A stretch of 18,507 bases of DNA from Rickettsiales bacterium (GCA_019749855.1 JAIEPI010000004.1:1-18507), one strand, 5' to 3'; shown: positions 7,725-15,442, numbered from the stretch's first letter. Program-made: numbers and translations. Notes: generated by a model not told the origin, from the sequence alone.

Positions 7725-7753
7725 TTGTGACAATCTCTGAAAACGAGTAATAT
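7725..7753 (+). promoter_or_regulatory. Candidate sigma70 promoter, apparently giving a leaderless mRNA
   Basis: TTGTGA (7725-7730) is separated by 17 nt from TAATAT (7748-7753). The next gene starts with ATG at 7761, where transcription from this -10 would be expected to begin. There is no Shine-Dalgarno at the start, consistent with a leaderless message. Confidence 0.5.
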
Positions 7754-7760
7754 ATATATT

Positions 7761-8057
7761 ATGTCGTCTCCGCATCCGGATGCTGGTTATTTTGCTGGAC
7801 TCGTGCAATCCGAGGGCTTTCTTACGCCAGCAGATGCCAGCGCATGCCGCGGAGCATTTAAAAACCTGACCATAAATCACAACCTTTATGCTGATCAGCC
7901 AACGAAGGTCGCGGAACTGGGCGCACAATACCGCGATCAATTTGCGGGCCTAGGAATCGCAGGTTGCGCGGATGTCGGCACAGCACCCTTGGTGGATGGC
8001 GTCACCGCCAATGGCCCTGGCAAAGGGATTGACTCTTCGACAGCACGAAACGTCTAG
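7761..8057 (+). CDS. Hypothetical protein, 98 aa, between purQ and purL
   Basis: I do not recognise this protein. It is small and soluble-looking, with an N-terminal stretch of moderate hydrophobicity (YFAGLVQSEGFLTPADASAC), two Cys residues (about 29 and 69), and a Gly/Ala/Thr-rich C-terminal third that may be disordered. It has no ribosome-binding site, but a well-spaced promoter places the likely transcription start at the ATG. It lies inside the pur cluster between a terminator and purL without overlapping either. That position suggests an insertion into the pur region rather than a purine enzyme. It may be spurious, but the promoter and clean fit favour a real gene. Confidence 0.55.
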   Translation: MSSPHPDAGYFAGLVQSEGFLTPADASACRGAFKNLTINHNLYADQPTKVAELGAQYRDQFAGLGIAGCADVGTAPLVDGVTANGPGKGIDSSTARNV

Positions 8058-8096
8058 GCATTTAGCTCGCATTTCAACACTCTTTTTGCTTGTAGT

Positions 8097-8131
8097 TTTT
8101 ATGGCCCAGACTTATGGTCACGGCCATAAAA
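8097..8131 (+). promoter_or_regulatory. Inverted repeat just upstream of the purL start
   Basis: TTTTATGGCC and GGCCATAAAA are perfect 10-bp arms around a 15-nt loop, ending about 13 nt before the purL ATG and immediately before its weak AGGG ribosome site. No T-run follows on either strand, so it is not an ordinary terminator. It could be an operator or an mRNA hairpin affecting purL translation. Confidence 0.45.
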
Positions 8132-8144
8132 TAGGGTGTCAAAC

Positions 8145-10358
8145 ATGGCCATTTCCGCACAGGCAAAATCAACAGCTTCCATCACCTCCGCCATCGTGGC
8201 CGAGCACGGATTGAAACCCGACGAGTATTCCCGTTTGCTCGATGTGCTGGGCCGTGAGCCAAACCTGATTGAACTGGGCATTTTTTCGGTGATGTGGAGC
8301 GAGCATTGCTCCTACAAAACCACCCGTAAACATCTGGGCCAATTGCCGACCAAAGGCCCGCAGGTCATTTGTGGCCCGGGCGAGAACGCGGGCGTGGTCG
8401 ATATTGGTGATGGACAAGCCGCCATTTTTAAAATGGAAAGCCACAATCACCCCTCCTACATCGAGCCATTTCAGGGCGCGGCTACTGGCGTTGGCGGCAT
8501 CCTGCGTGACGTCTTCACCATGGGCGCACGGCCGATTGCCAATCTGAATGCGTTGCGCTTTGGCGATCCGTCCCATCCGAAAACGCGTCATTTGGTGAGT
8601 GGTGTGGTGCGCGGCATTGGCTTTTATGGCAATTGCGTGGGCGTGCCCACCGTCGGTGGCGAATGCACCTTTCACCCCAGCTATAACGGCAATTGTCTGG
8701 TGAATGCCATGACCGTGGGACTCGCCGATCAGGATAAGATTTTCTACTCCGCCGCTGCCGGTGTGGGCAATCCGGTGGTCTATGTCGGCTCCAAAACCGG
8801 CCGCGATGGGATTCATGGGGCGACCATGGCTTCCGCTGAATTCACTGCGGATTCTGATGAAAAACGCCCGACCGTGCAAGTGGGTGACCCGTTCAGCGAA
8901 AAGCTGCTGATTGAAGCCTGCCTGGAGTTAATGCAAACCGACGCCATCATCGCCATTCAGGATATGGGCGCCGCAGGGCTCACCAGTTCCTCCTTTGAAA
9001 TGGCGGACAAAGGCGGCCTTGGCATCGAGCTGAATCTGGAAAAGGTGCCCATGCGCGAAGACGGCATGATCCCTTACGAGATCATGCTCTCTGAGAGTCA
9101 GGAGCGCATGCTGATGGTGATTAAGCCGGAACGCGAGGCAATGGCGCAGGCTATTTTCCGCAAATGGGAGCTGGATTTTGCCACCATTGGCCATCTCACC
9201 GATACGGGGCGTATGGTGTTGCGCATGCATGGTGAGGTAGTTGCGGATTTGCCGGTAGCGCCCATTTCTTCGCAGGCTCCCATCTATGATCGCCCGTATG
9301 TGGTCACACCGCACCGCCAACCCGTGTCGATTGCTGATGTGCCGGCACCGGCTGATCTGGGCGCAGCGCTGATCACATTGCTCGCCACACCTGACCTTGC
9401 CAGCAAACGCTGGATCTGGGAGCAATACGATCATCAGGTGATGAATGATACCGTGGTGATTCCCGGGGGTGATGCGGCGGTGGTACGCGTGCACGGTACC
9501 AACAAAGCGCTGGCCATGTCATCCGATGTGACGCCGCGCTATTGTGAGGCCGATCCGGTGGAGGGTGGCAAACAAGCGGTGGCCGAAAGCTGGCGCAACC
9601 TCACGTCAGTGGGCGCTGAGCCGATCGCCATTACCAACTGTCTGAATTTTGGCAATCCGGAGCGCCCAGAGATTATGGGCCAGATCGTAGGTTGCCTGCA
9701 AGGTATGGGTGAGGCGTGCCGTGCGCTCGCGTATCCCATCGTTTCGGGGAATGTGTCGCTGTACAATGAAACCAATGGCTCCGGCGTGCAGCCCACGCCG
9801 AATATTGGTGGCGTTGGGTTACTCAAAGACGTAACGCGCCACATGACACTTGCCTTCAAACAAGAAGGCGACGTGATTTTACTGATCGGCGAGACGACGG
9901 GGCACTTTGGCTGCTCATTGTATCTGCGTGAAATACAAGGCCGTGAAGCGGGTGCGCCGCCACCCGTTGATTTAGCCACTGAGAAGAAACATGGTGATTT
10001 TGTTCGTGCACTGATTCAGCAACAGCAACTCACCGCTTGCCATGATGTGAGTGACGGCGGTCTGCTGGTGGCGCTGGCTGAAATGGCGATGGCTGGAAAT
10101 ATCGGCGCGCAGCTGACGTTGCCGCCACACCTGCCGGCCCATGCCTATGCGTTTGGCGAGGATCAGGCACGGTATGTCATCACGGCACCAGAGAAACAGG
10201 CGCATGATATTTTTTCCGCTACTAAGCAACAGGGCATTCCCTGCGTGCAGCTGGGGCGGGTTGGCGGTAACGCACTACGCACGGCAGACATAAACCTCAG
10301 CGTGCAGCACTTGCGAGACACACACGAGCAGTGGCTCCCCACTTTCATGAACGGATAG
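8145..10358 (+). CDS. purL: Phosphoribosylformylglycinamidine synthase subunit PurL
   Basis: Synthetase subunit of the PurS-PurQ-PurL type, 737 aa, which uses ATP and PurQ-derived ammonia to convert FGAR to FGAM in the cytosol. The presumed catalytic His54 lies in MWSEHCSYK. The substrate- and ATP-site segments GPGENAGVVDIGDG and KMESHNHPSYIEPFQGAATG follow. The second AIRS-synthase-like half includes DVTPRYCEADPVEGG, NCLNFGNPE, SGNVSLYNE and CHDVSDGGLLVALAEMA. The length excludes the large fused form. A GTG at 8136 gives three more residues, but the ATG at 8145 has AGGG eight bases upstream. bolA follows after four bases, so the two are co-transcribed. Confidence 0.97.
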   Translation: MAISAQAKSTASITSAIVAEHGLKPDEYSRLLDVLGREPNLIELGIFSVMWSEHCSYKTTRKHLGQLPTKGPQVICGPGENAGVVDIGDGQAAIFKMESHNHPSYIEPFQGAATGVGGILRDVFTMGARPIANLNALRFGDPSHPKTRHLVSGVVRGIGFYGNCVGVPTVGGECTFHPSYNGNCLVNAMTVGLADQDKIFYSAAAGVGNPVVYVGSKTGRDGIHGATMASAEFTADSDEKRPTVQVGDPFSEKLLIEACLELMQTDAIIAIQDMGAAGLTSSSFEMADKGGLGIELNLEKVPMREDGMIPYEIMLSESQERMLMVIKPEREAMAQAIFRKWELDFATIGHLTDTGRMVLRMHGEVVADLPVAPISSQAPIYDRPYVVTPHRQPVSIADVPAPADLGAALITLLATPDLASKRWIWEQYDHQVMNDTVVIPGGDAAVVRVHGTNKALAMSSDVTPRYCEADPVEGGKQAVAESWRNLTSVGAEPIAITNCLNFGNPERPEIMGQIVGCLQGMGEACRALAYPIVSGNVSLYNETNGSGVQPTPNIGGVGLLKDVTRHMTLAFKQEGDVILLIGETTGHFGCSLYLREIQGREAGAPPPVDLATEKKHGDFVRALIQQQQLTACHDVSDGGLLVALAEMAMAGNIGAQLTLPPHLPAHAYAFGEDQARYVITAPEKQAHDIFSATKQQGIPCVQLGRVGGNALRTADINLSVQHLRDTHEQWLPTFMNG

Positions 10359-10362
10359 AACG

Positions 10363-10593
10363 ATGCCCATGCCCGCCGAAGAAATTACCCAACGCATTGC
10401 CGCCGCGCTGCCAGGCGCAACCATCACATTGCGCGATTTAGCAGGGGATAATGACCATTGGGAAGTCACCGTGGTCGCGGCGCAATTTGCTGGCCTGACG
10501 CGGGTGAAACAACATAAGCTGGTGATGGATGCCTTTGGCAGTGACATGGGCACCACGCTGCATGCACTCAGCATTAAAACACACGCCGCATAA
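10363..10593 (+). CDS. BolA family protein
   Basis: Cytosolic 76-aa protein with the BolA fold: N-terminal EITQRIAAALPGATITL, a central HWEVTVVAAQFAGLTRVKQHKLVMDAF and C-terminal LHALSIKT. The C-terminal His67 is at the position BolA proteins use to help ligate a shared [2Fe-2S] cluster with CGFS glutaredoxins; His32 and His51 are further candidates. Its position four bases after purL and one gene before a CGFS glutaredoxin supports that partnership. It lacks the extensions of classical morphogene BolA and is closer to the BolA2/YrbA type. A role in Fe-S trafficking or iron sensing is inferred from the family. Confidence 0.92.
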   Translation: MPMPAEEITQRIAAALPGATITLRDLAGDNDHWEVTVVAAQFAGLTRVKQHKLVMDAFGSDMGTTLHALSIKTHAA

Positions 10594-10604
10594 GGAACCG
10601 GAAA

Positions 10605-11027
10605 ATGATGATTCCTGTCAGCAGTTTCTATATTGCCATCTGCGCGCTACTGCTGGTGTTCTTTTCAGTACGGGTGATTGCCTGCCGCGTAAAACATGGC
10701 GTCGCGATGCTCGATGGTGGCGTGGATATTCTGGCTCGCCATTGCCGCGCACAGGCAAATTTTACGGAATATGCGCCGCTGCTTTTATTGCTGATCATTG
10801 CAGCAGAAACAGGGGCAACGCCTGTATTTCTGTTACATGCCATGGGCTTGGGCTTTGTCATAGGGCGCATCAGCCATTTCTACAGCCTCACTTTGCGCGA
10901 GATCACGTCACTAGCGAACGGAAAGCTGGATTTGCGTTTTCGCCAAATCGGAATGTTTTTAACTTTTACGTCCCTGATTGTCGGCGCACTCAGTGTGATG
11001 TATAATGTTATCTCAGCCACCATTTAA
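10605..11027 (+). CDS. MAPEG family membrane protein
   Basis: Integral inner-membrane protein of 140 aa with about four hydrophobic segments (near residues 5-27, 57-78, 78-92 and 115-137). The MAPEG signature is clear: a basic loop RVKHGVAMLDGG, then ARHCRAQANFTEYAPLLLLL with R48, Q50, N52, E55 and Y56, and later GRISHFYS. Eukaryotic members are glutathione-dependent enzymes of eicosanoid metabolism or microsomal glutathione transferases; bacterial substrates are largely unknown. AAGGA lies eight bases before the ATG, and a second ATG follows directly. It sits between bolA and the glutaredoxin gene on the same strand, with gaps of only 11 and 23 nt, so it is probably in the same operon. Confidence 0.9.
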   Translation: MMIPVSSFYIAICALLLVFFSVRVIACRVKHGVAMLDGGVDILARHCRAQANFTEYAPLLLLLIIAAETGATPVFLLHAMGLGFVIGRISHFYSLTLREITSLANGKLDLRFRQIGMFLTFTSLIVGALSVMYNVISATI

Positions 11028-11050
11028 ACAGATTCAGGAGAATTTTTAGC

Positions 11051-11392
11051 ATGACCGAACACCCAGCCTTTGAGCGCATTCGCGCCGAAATTAGCACCCA
11101 TGATGTCGTGCTTTTTATGAAGGGTAATAAAAAGTTGCCGCAATGTGGGTTTTCGTCGGTTGTGGCAAGCGTGCTTGAGCGTTTAGGCGTCGATGCTCAC
11201 GACATCAACGTGCTGGCGGATGGTGATATCCGTGAGGGCATTAAGGCGTTCTCCGACTGGCCAACTATCCCGCAGCTCTACATTAAAGGGGAATTCATCG
11301 GCGGCAGCGACATTGTGCGCGAAATGTATGAATCCGGTGAGCTGGAAGCGCTGCTCAAAGAAAAAGGCGTGGCAACGAGCAAGGCCGCTTAA
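11051..11392 (+). CDS. grxD: Monothiol glutaredoxin, CGFS type (Grx4/GrxD-like)
   Basis: Cytosolic 113-aa single-domain glutaredoxin. The CGFS active site places the cluster-ligating Cys at residue 32 (LPQCGFSS). The family motifs VVLFMKGNKK, WPTIPQLYIKGEFIGGSDI and a C-terminal ELEALL helix are all present. Such proteins bind a glutathione-coordinated [2Fe-2S] cluster and form mixed-cluster heterodimers with BolA proteins; the bolA gene is one gene upstream. AGGAG lies about ten bases before the start. The stop codon overlaps that of the convergent downstream gene in TTAA. Confidence 0.96.
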   Translation: MTEHPAFERIRAEISTHDVVLFMKGNKKLPQCGFSSVVASVLERLGVDAHDINVLADGDIREGIKAFSDWPTIPQLYIKGEFIGGSDIVREMYESGELEALLKEKGVATSKAA

Positions 11393-11946
11393 CGATCTTT
11401 CTCGGTGCCTTTTTTGTGCTGCGGGTTTTGACCCGGACGTGCCGCAATATCACCCAGTTTTTCCGCGTTGACACGCTGCAATTCGGTGAGCACGCCACGT
11501 CGTTGTAATTGCTCACTAATGCCGGTGACCTGCTCCCACAATGCGGGATTCAGCATAAAAATACGGCGGATCTTTTCGAGCGTCTTTTCATGCAGCAAGT
11601 GAGCGATAATGGATTGCTCATGGGTTTTTAACTGCTGAAGCATGGCCTCTTCCTGCGGTGTCATAGTGGAGTGCGCAAAGGTTGGCTCCGCCTCCATTTC
11701 CGCCATGCGTGCGCGCATCTGAGCAATCACGTCGCCGCGTTTATCCTCGGGCACATCTTCAAGCAGCGCCGCAAAATCGAGATCGGCGCCCTCTTTTCCG
11801 GCCATGACATCTGCTAACAACTGATCAATGCGCGCTTTGAGTGCGTCATCACCCGAGAGCATGGGGTTTTTCGCCTGCGCGTCCTGCGTTGCATCCGAGT
11901 GGGATGCGTTGCGCTGTTTCACAAAATCCTGCAAATTAATGGCCAT
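11389..11946 (-). CDS. Hypothetical protein, 185 aa, charged and helical
   Basis: I do not recognise a family. The protein is soluble, without Cys, membrane segment or signal peptide. It opens with INLQDFVKQR, has an acidic middle (LLADVMAGKEGADLDFAALL) and a long predicted-helical second half (MTPQEEAMLQQLKTHEQ and LEKIRRIFMLNPALWEQV). The tail, GQNPQHKKGTEKDR, is basic and polar. The start at 11946 has only a weak AGG close to the ATG. It lies downstream of the rpsD terminator on the same strand, so it probably has its own promoter or depends on readthrough. Its stop overlaps the stop of grxD. Low sequence complexity is modest and codon use looks like the neighbours, so it is likely a real gene. 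Confidence 0.75.
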   Translation of the reverse strand: MAINLQDFVKQRNASHSDATQDAQAKNPMLSGDDALKARIDQLLADVMAGKEGADLDFAALLEDVPEDKRGDVIAQMRARMAEMEAEPTFAHSTMTPQEEAMLQQLKTHEQSIIAHLLHEKTLEKIRRIFMLNPALWEQVTGISEQLQRRGVLTELQRVNAEKLGDIAARPGQNPQHKKGTEKDR

Positions 11947-11976
11947 GAACCTATCTTAATCGAAGCCCAACATAAA

Positions 11977-12009
11977 AAAAAGGCCGCACGTTGATAGCGC
12001 GGCCTTTTT
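11977..12009 (-). terminator. Rho-independent terminator of rpsD
   Basis: AAAAAGGCCGC and GCGGCCTTTTT form an 11-bp stem around an 11-nt loop. On the minus strand it is followed by a run of eight T residues, 18 nt after the rpsD stop. The symmetrical A and T flanks mean it could also stop plus-strand readthrough. Confidence 0.9.
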
Positions 12010-12027
12010 CATCATTCCAGCATTCAC

Positions 12028-12648
12028 TTAGCGTGAATAGAATTCGATCACGAGGTTTGGCTCCATCACCACCGGATACGGAATCTCGGCGAAGGTTGGA
12101 ACGCGGGTCATTTTGGCTTTGAAGGCCTTTTCGTCCATCTCGATGTAATCAGGCACGGTGCGCTCGGCCGCTTTAATGGCTTCCATCACCATGTTCATTT
12201 GGCGTGAGCGCTCTTTCACTTCGATTTCGTCACCAATTTCCACCTGATAGCTCGGGATATTGACGCGACGGCCATTCACTTTGATGTGGCCGTGATTGAC
12301 AAACTGACGCGCGGCAAAGGGTGTAGGCACCACACCCATACGGTAAATCACTGTATCCAGACGGCGCTCCAGCAGGCCGACCAGATTCTCGGACGTATCG
12401 CCTTTACGGCGCTCGGCCTCCTGATAGACGCGGCGGAACTGACGCTCGGTCAAATTCGCGTAATAGCCTTTCAGCTTCTGCTTAGCACGCAGCTGAAGCC
12501 CGAAATCGGACATTTTGCCGCGACGCTTGGCGGGGCCATGCTGGCCGGGCGCATGCTGACGCTTTAACACAGGGTCTTTGGCGCGACCCCACAGATTTTC
12601 GCCGAGACGGCGGCTGATTTTATATTTTGCACTCTGGCGTTTAGACAC
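12028..12648 (-). CDS. rpsD: 30S ribosomal protein S4
   Basis: Primary 16S rRNA-binding protein of the small subunit, 206 aa, which nucleates assembly of the 30S body. The N-terminal SKRQSAKYKISRRLGENLWG, PGQHGPAKRRGKMSDFGLQL and QKLKGYYANLTERQF are typical. The S4 RNA-binding fold is at about residues 94-155 (LERRLDTVIYRMG to HIKVNGRRVNIPS). The N-terminal part has no Cys zinc ligands, so this is the C-minus form. It starts with GTG (12646-12648) preceded by GAGG eight bases upstream. It stands alone, outside the rpsM-rpsK-rpoA cluster, as in many alphaproteobacteria, with its own promoter and terminator. Confidence 0.98.
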   Translation of the reverse strand: MSKRQSAKYKISRRLGENLWGRAKDPVLKRQHAPGQHGPAKRRGKMSDFGLQLRAKQKLKGYYANLTERQFRRVYQEAERRKGDTSENLVGLLERRLDTVIYRMGVVPTPFAARQFVNHGHIKVNGRRVNIPSYQVEIGDEIEVKERSRQMNMVMEAIKAAERTVPDYIEMDEKAFKAKMTRVPTFAEIPYPVVMEPNLVIEFYSR

Positions 12649-12693
12649 GCGACAATCCTCTTACAGCTTAAACAATCATTTAAAAGAAGGTGG

Positions 12694-12721
12694 AATATAC
12701 AGAGTTAAGGGCCAATGTCAA
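12694..12721 (-). promoter_or_regulatory. Sigma70 promoter of rpsD
   Basis: On the minus strand a consensus TTGACA (12716-12721) is separated by 16 nt from TATATT (12694-12699), about 45 nt upstream of the GTG start. It is the best promoter match in the window, as expected for a ribosomal protein gene. Confidence 0.7.
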
Positions 12722-12772
12722 ACCCAGAAATCGCAAAAAAACACGGCCGCGATAAAGGCAGGAACTTGAGCC

Positions 12773-13309
12773 CTAGGCAACCGACATTTCTGCAGAACCA
12801 GCTTTCGCAAGGCCCTGTAATTGCGCGCCATTCGCCACTTGCAAACGCGTGTTTGGGTTGTCGTTAGAGGCAGAGGTAGGAAGGACTGGTGCCTGAGGGG
12901 CGGCCATCGCCTCCGCCATCGCCTGCTGCTGTTGCTGCGCCTGTGCAATCATTGCTTGTTGTGCATTCGCGTTCGCTGCAGAAGCCTGCAACTGCTCCAG
13001 CTCTGGCGGTAACGTTTTAGCTTTTGATCTGCCGGAAAGCGCATTATACGCCATGACACCGCCGGTGGCGAGTGCACCGAGCGCTGCGACGTGCTTAACT
13101 CCGGGTACACGCAATGCCGAGCTCGCAAGTCGTACTGGCAGCGCCGCAACCCACAGCGCAGAATTTCCTGCAACGGCCAGCGGCGCTAGCGTGACTGCTG
13201 CCACGCCTGCCGCCGCTTTGGGCGCGGCACTGGCAATGGAACCTACTGTTCTGCCAACACCTTGTGCTGCCTTACCAACTGCTCCAAGACCAAAAGTCCA
13301 TATACTCAT
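12773..13309 (-). CDS. Hypothetical Ala-rich membrane-associated protein, 178 aa
   Basis: I do not recognise a family. The first 95 residues are Ala/Gly/Val-rich with several hydrophobic stretches (about 33-62 and 72-90). A Gln/Ala-rich, probably disordered or coiled segment follows (about 105-140, with QAQQQQQAMAEAM), then an Asn/Ala-rich tail. Around residue 84 it carries GVMAYNALSGRSKAK, which resembles GVGLFNHLRGSAPVK of the 15443-16123 protein. GAGGG lies seven bases before the ATG. The gene starts two bases after the stop of the 13312-13977 gene, so the two are co-transcribed and probably translationally coupled. It precedes rpsD on the same strand. It is likely an envelope protein; the function is unknown. 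Confidence 0.75.
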   Translation of the reverse strand: MSIWTFGLGAVGKAAQGVGRTVGSIASAAPKAAAGVAAVTLAPLAVAGNSALWVAALPVRLASSALRVPGVKHVAALGALATGGVMAYNALSGRSKAKTLPPELEQLQASAANANAQQAMIAQAQQQQQAMAEAMAAPQAPVLPTSASNDNPNTRLQVANGAQLQGLAKAGSAEMSVA

Positions 13310-13311
13310 GG

Positions 13312-13977
13312 TTATGCCCTCACTGGTTCAACGGATGACTGCGCACGGCCCGCCGTGACATCAGCGGCGTGGCTGCCTGCGGGTGCGCTCGGCGCATCAT
13401 TAGCTATGGTGCGAGTGACTGGAGCGCCCATGCCTTGACCATCATAGGCGACATTGCTCACCGTGAACCCCGGGGCAACCACCGGCGCACTGGCAGGTTG
13501 AATAATCACCGGACGCTGGGCTTGCGCTTGCAATGCAGCAGCCGTCATCATTTGATTTTGAATGGCGGCATTCTGTGCTTCCAGAATCTGTGCGGCTCCG
13601 CGTTCGTGATTCACAATCTCACGGCCACGACCTAGGCCATTCACTCCGCCCAGCACTGCACCAATTGGCCCACCGAGTAGCGAGCCACCGAACAAACCAA
13701 CAACTCCCCCTATTAAGGCAAATGCAGCCGTTGGATACATGACAACAGCGAGAGCCGTCGCTGCCGGAGCAAAAATGGCAGTAACCAGTGCAGCAATCCC
13801 CGTAATAATCGCGACTGGAATAGCGGTTGCCACGGCCCCGCCCAATGCCCCAAAAATCGGGCCTTTAATAAGGCCCATGAGACCGCCCGTGACCGCACCT
13901 TTAGCACCTTCAGCAACGGTAACACCAGCAGAAGATAATGCACCACGGTCATTAGGATTCACATAATTCTCAGACAT
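13312..13977 (-). CDS. Hypothetical glycine-zipper-like membrane protein, 221 aa
   Basis: No family assigned. After a polar N-terminus the protein has three long Gly/Ala/Val-rich hydrophobic blocks (about residues 27-50, 52-80 and 84-113) with GxxxG spacing typical of glycine zippers (GGLMGLIKGPIFGALGG, FALIGGVVGLFGGSLLGG). A helical segment (NHERGAAQILEAQNAAIQN) and a Pro/Ala-rich, probably disordered C-terminal third follow. FALIG..VG at residue 86 is shared with the 14063-14584 protein. The ribosome site is weak (GAG). The next gene begins two bases after the stop. Glycine-zipper segments are known to oligomerise in membranes, but no specific role can be claimed. Confidence 0.75.
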   Translation of the reverse strand: MSENYVNPNDRGALSSAGVTVAEGAKGAVTGGLMGLIKGPIFGALGGAVATAIPVAIITGIAALVTAIFAPAATALAVVMYPTAAFALIGGVVGLFGGSLLGGPIGAVLGGVNGLGRGREIVNHERGAAQILEAQNAAIQNQMMTAAALQAQAQRPVIIQPASAPVVAPGFTVSNVAYDGQGMGAPVTRTIANDAPSAPAGSHAADVTAGRAQSSVEPVRA

Positions 13978-14062
13978 ATCGCACTCGCTTTTTCAAATCT
14001 TATAAATTCATTGTAGCAAATTCAGGTGGCTTCAAATGTGAAGATTGTGTGAAACTCTGCCC

Positions 14063-14584
14063 CTAGCGTGCGGGTGTCACGACGGTGGGCCTGCCTTGAC
14101 CTTCCGGCACGTTTGCCCGTGGCGGAGTGGCTGGCGGAACCAAATCACCATTACGAACGAACGGCTCATTGGGGTCTCTTGCCTCAACGCGCTCAGGAGC
14201 ACGATCAGGTGCACCTGCTGCGCGCTCCCTTTGCCGCCCTTGACCACGCTCAGGCTCGCGTGTGCCCGTTGCCGCACCCGGCGTCGCGCTGAAGCCCTGC
14301 ACCGCACCATAGAGGGCACCGCCGACCACCATACCAACCAGTGCACCAATCAGTGCAAACAAAATCATTTCACCGATGCCGCTGGCACCGCCCATGAAGG
14401 CGAACAAGCCCGCGCCGATCAGGCCGCCCCACCACGCCCAGTTTCCCTCACCCTGGCCATTGCTTCTGCCGTTAAAGGCGCGCGTTGCGCCGCGCGTAGC
14501 ACCATTCCACATATTGGATACAGTGCCTTGTATTGAACTCCATGCGCCGCCACCCGGGGCTACATAAGGGCTGGGTCCTGTCAT
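14063..14584 (-). CDS. Hypothetical glycine-rich membrane protein with disordered tail, 173 aa
   Basis: No family assigned. A polar Gly/Asn/Arg-rich N-terminus (about 45 residues) leads into WAWWGGLIGAGLFAFMGG and then a second hydrophobic block, EMILFALIGALVGMVVGG, with glycine-zipper spacing. The last 70 residues are Arg, Glu, Pro and Gly rich (GTREPERGQGRQRERAAG) and probably disordered. Upstream in-frame starts exist (GTG 14596, ATG 14590), but GGAG six bases before the ATG at 14584 decides the start. A TATACT -10-like box is at 14615-14620. The layout, membrane hairpin then polar tail, parallels the 13312-13977 protein directly downstream, which suggests paralogy. It follows the tRNA methyltransferase gene on the same strand. 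Confidence 0.72.
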   Translation of the reverse strand: MTGPSPYVAPGGGAWSSIQGTVSNMWNGATRGATRAFNGRSNGQGEGNWAWWGGLIGAGLFAFMGGASGIGEMILFALIGALVGMVVGGALYGAVQGFSATPGAATGTREPERGQGRQRERAAGAPDRAPERVEARDPNEPFVRNGDLVPPATPPRANVPEGQGRPTVVTPAR

Positions 14585-14666
14585 TGCCATCTCCACAGAT
14601 TCATATTAATGTGCAGTATATCAAGTTTTTGGCATTCCTCTAAATGAAGTTTGCGTGACAAAAGCC

Positions 14667-15407
14667 TTAATTTCCTGATTTCCCCTGCGCTTCGCCCAAA
14701 CACCTGACGATTCCGCGCAAGGTACGCACCTCCTGCGATGACCATGAGGTGCGGTTCAGCAGCACGCGCAAAGCACGTAACATGCCCTCACGCTTGACGG
14801 TGGGTCGGAAATAGTCTTTTTTCTCAAGCTCCTGCACCAGATGCTCATAGAGCCCCTCGCGCTCTGAGACCGTGGCACGCGGCAGTTCATCCTGCGCCAG
14901 TGGCTCAGGCGACGGCGCTGCCACAAACCATTGATAGGCCAGCACCACCAACGCCTGCGCCACGTTCAGCGAATGGTTGGCGGGATCGGTCGGGATGCAC
15001 ACAATGCCGTGGGCAAACGCCATATCATCATTGCTGAGTCCCGTACTCTCAGGGCCAAGCAGAAGCGCGGTGCTCTCTCCTGCATGGGCGCAATGATGCA
15101 GCAGCGAGGCTGCCGCCTCAGGGGAATAGTCCGGCAGGCTCATCACCCGCTCGCGTGCGCTGGCCGCTAGCACATACTGACGATCCGCCAGCGCCTCGGC
15201 CACCGTGGCATAGACGCGGGCCTGTTCAATCAGATAATCAGCGTGCGCCGCCATTTCATGTGCTTTGGGATTCGGCCAGCCATCACGCGGGGCAACCAAC
15301 CTCAGATCAGTCAGGCCGAAATTCATCATCGCACGCGCCACCGCGCCGATATTCTCGCCCATTTGCGGGCGAACCATCACAATGGTAGGGGGTGAAAGCG
15401 AGGGCAT
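14667..15407 (-). CDS. trmJ: TrmH/SpoU-family RNA methyltransferase, TrmJ-like (tRNA Cm32/Um32)
   Basis: SAM-dependent 2'-O-methyltransferase of the SPOUT superfamily, 246 aa, the same length as E. coli TrmJ. The three family motifs are present: ENIGAVARAM (residues 18-27, with Asn19 and Arg25), LLLGPESTGLSNDD (115-128, with Glu120) and IPTDPANHSLNVAQALVV (138-155), which make the knotted SAM site. The C-terminal helical segment (about 175-240) also resembles TrmJ, which modifies position 32 of tRNA anticodon loops. AGGCGG lies five bases before the ATG. It starts 35 nt after the stop of the Ala-rich gene at 15443-16123 on the same strand and may share its transcript. Superfamily is firm; the exact tRNA target is inferred. 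Confidence 0.9.
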   Translation of the reverse strand: MPSLSPPTIVMVRPQMGENIGAVARAMMNFGLTDLRLVAPRDGWPNPKAHEMAAHADYLIEQARVYATVAEALADRQYVLAASARERVMSLPDYSPEAAASLLHHCAHAGESTALLLGPESTGLSNDDMAFAHGIVCIPTDPANHSLNVAQALVVLAYQWFVAAPSPEPLAQDELPRATVSEREGLYEHLVQELEKKDYFRPTVKREGMLRALRVLLNRTSWSSQEVRTLRGIVRCLGEAQGKSGN

Positions 15408-15442
15408 CCAAGCCGCCTAAACAGAAAGTACGCTCACGTCAA

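Noticed and set aside
8169..8879. 236-aa open frame antisense to purL
   Set aside because: It is a His- and Ala-rich shadow of a well-conserved enzyme frame, with no ribosome site and no family resemblance.
12725..12750. ATCGC/GCGAT inverted repeat with a T-run, considered as a terminator for the 12773 gene
   Set aside because: On the minus strand the T-run lies inside the loop rather than after the stem, so it is not a proper intrinsic terminator.
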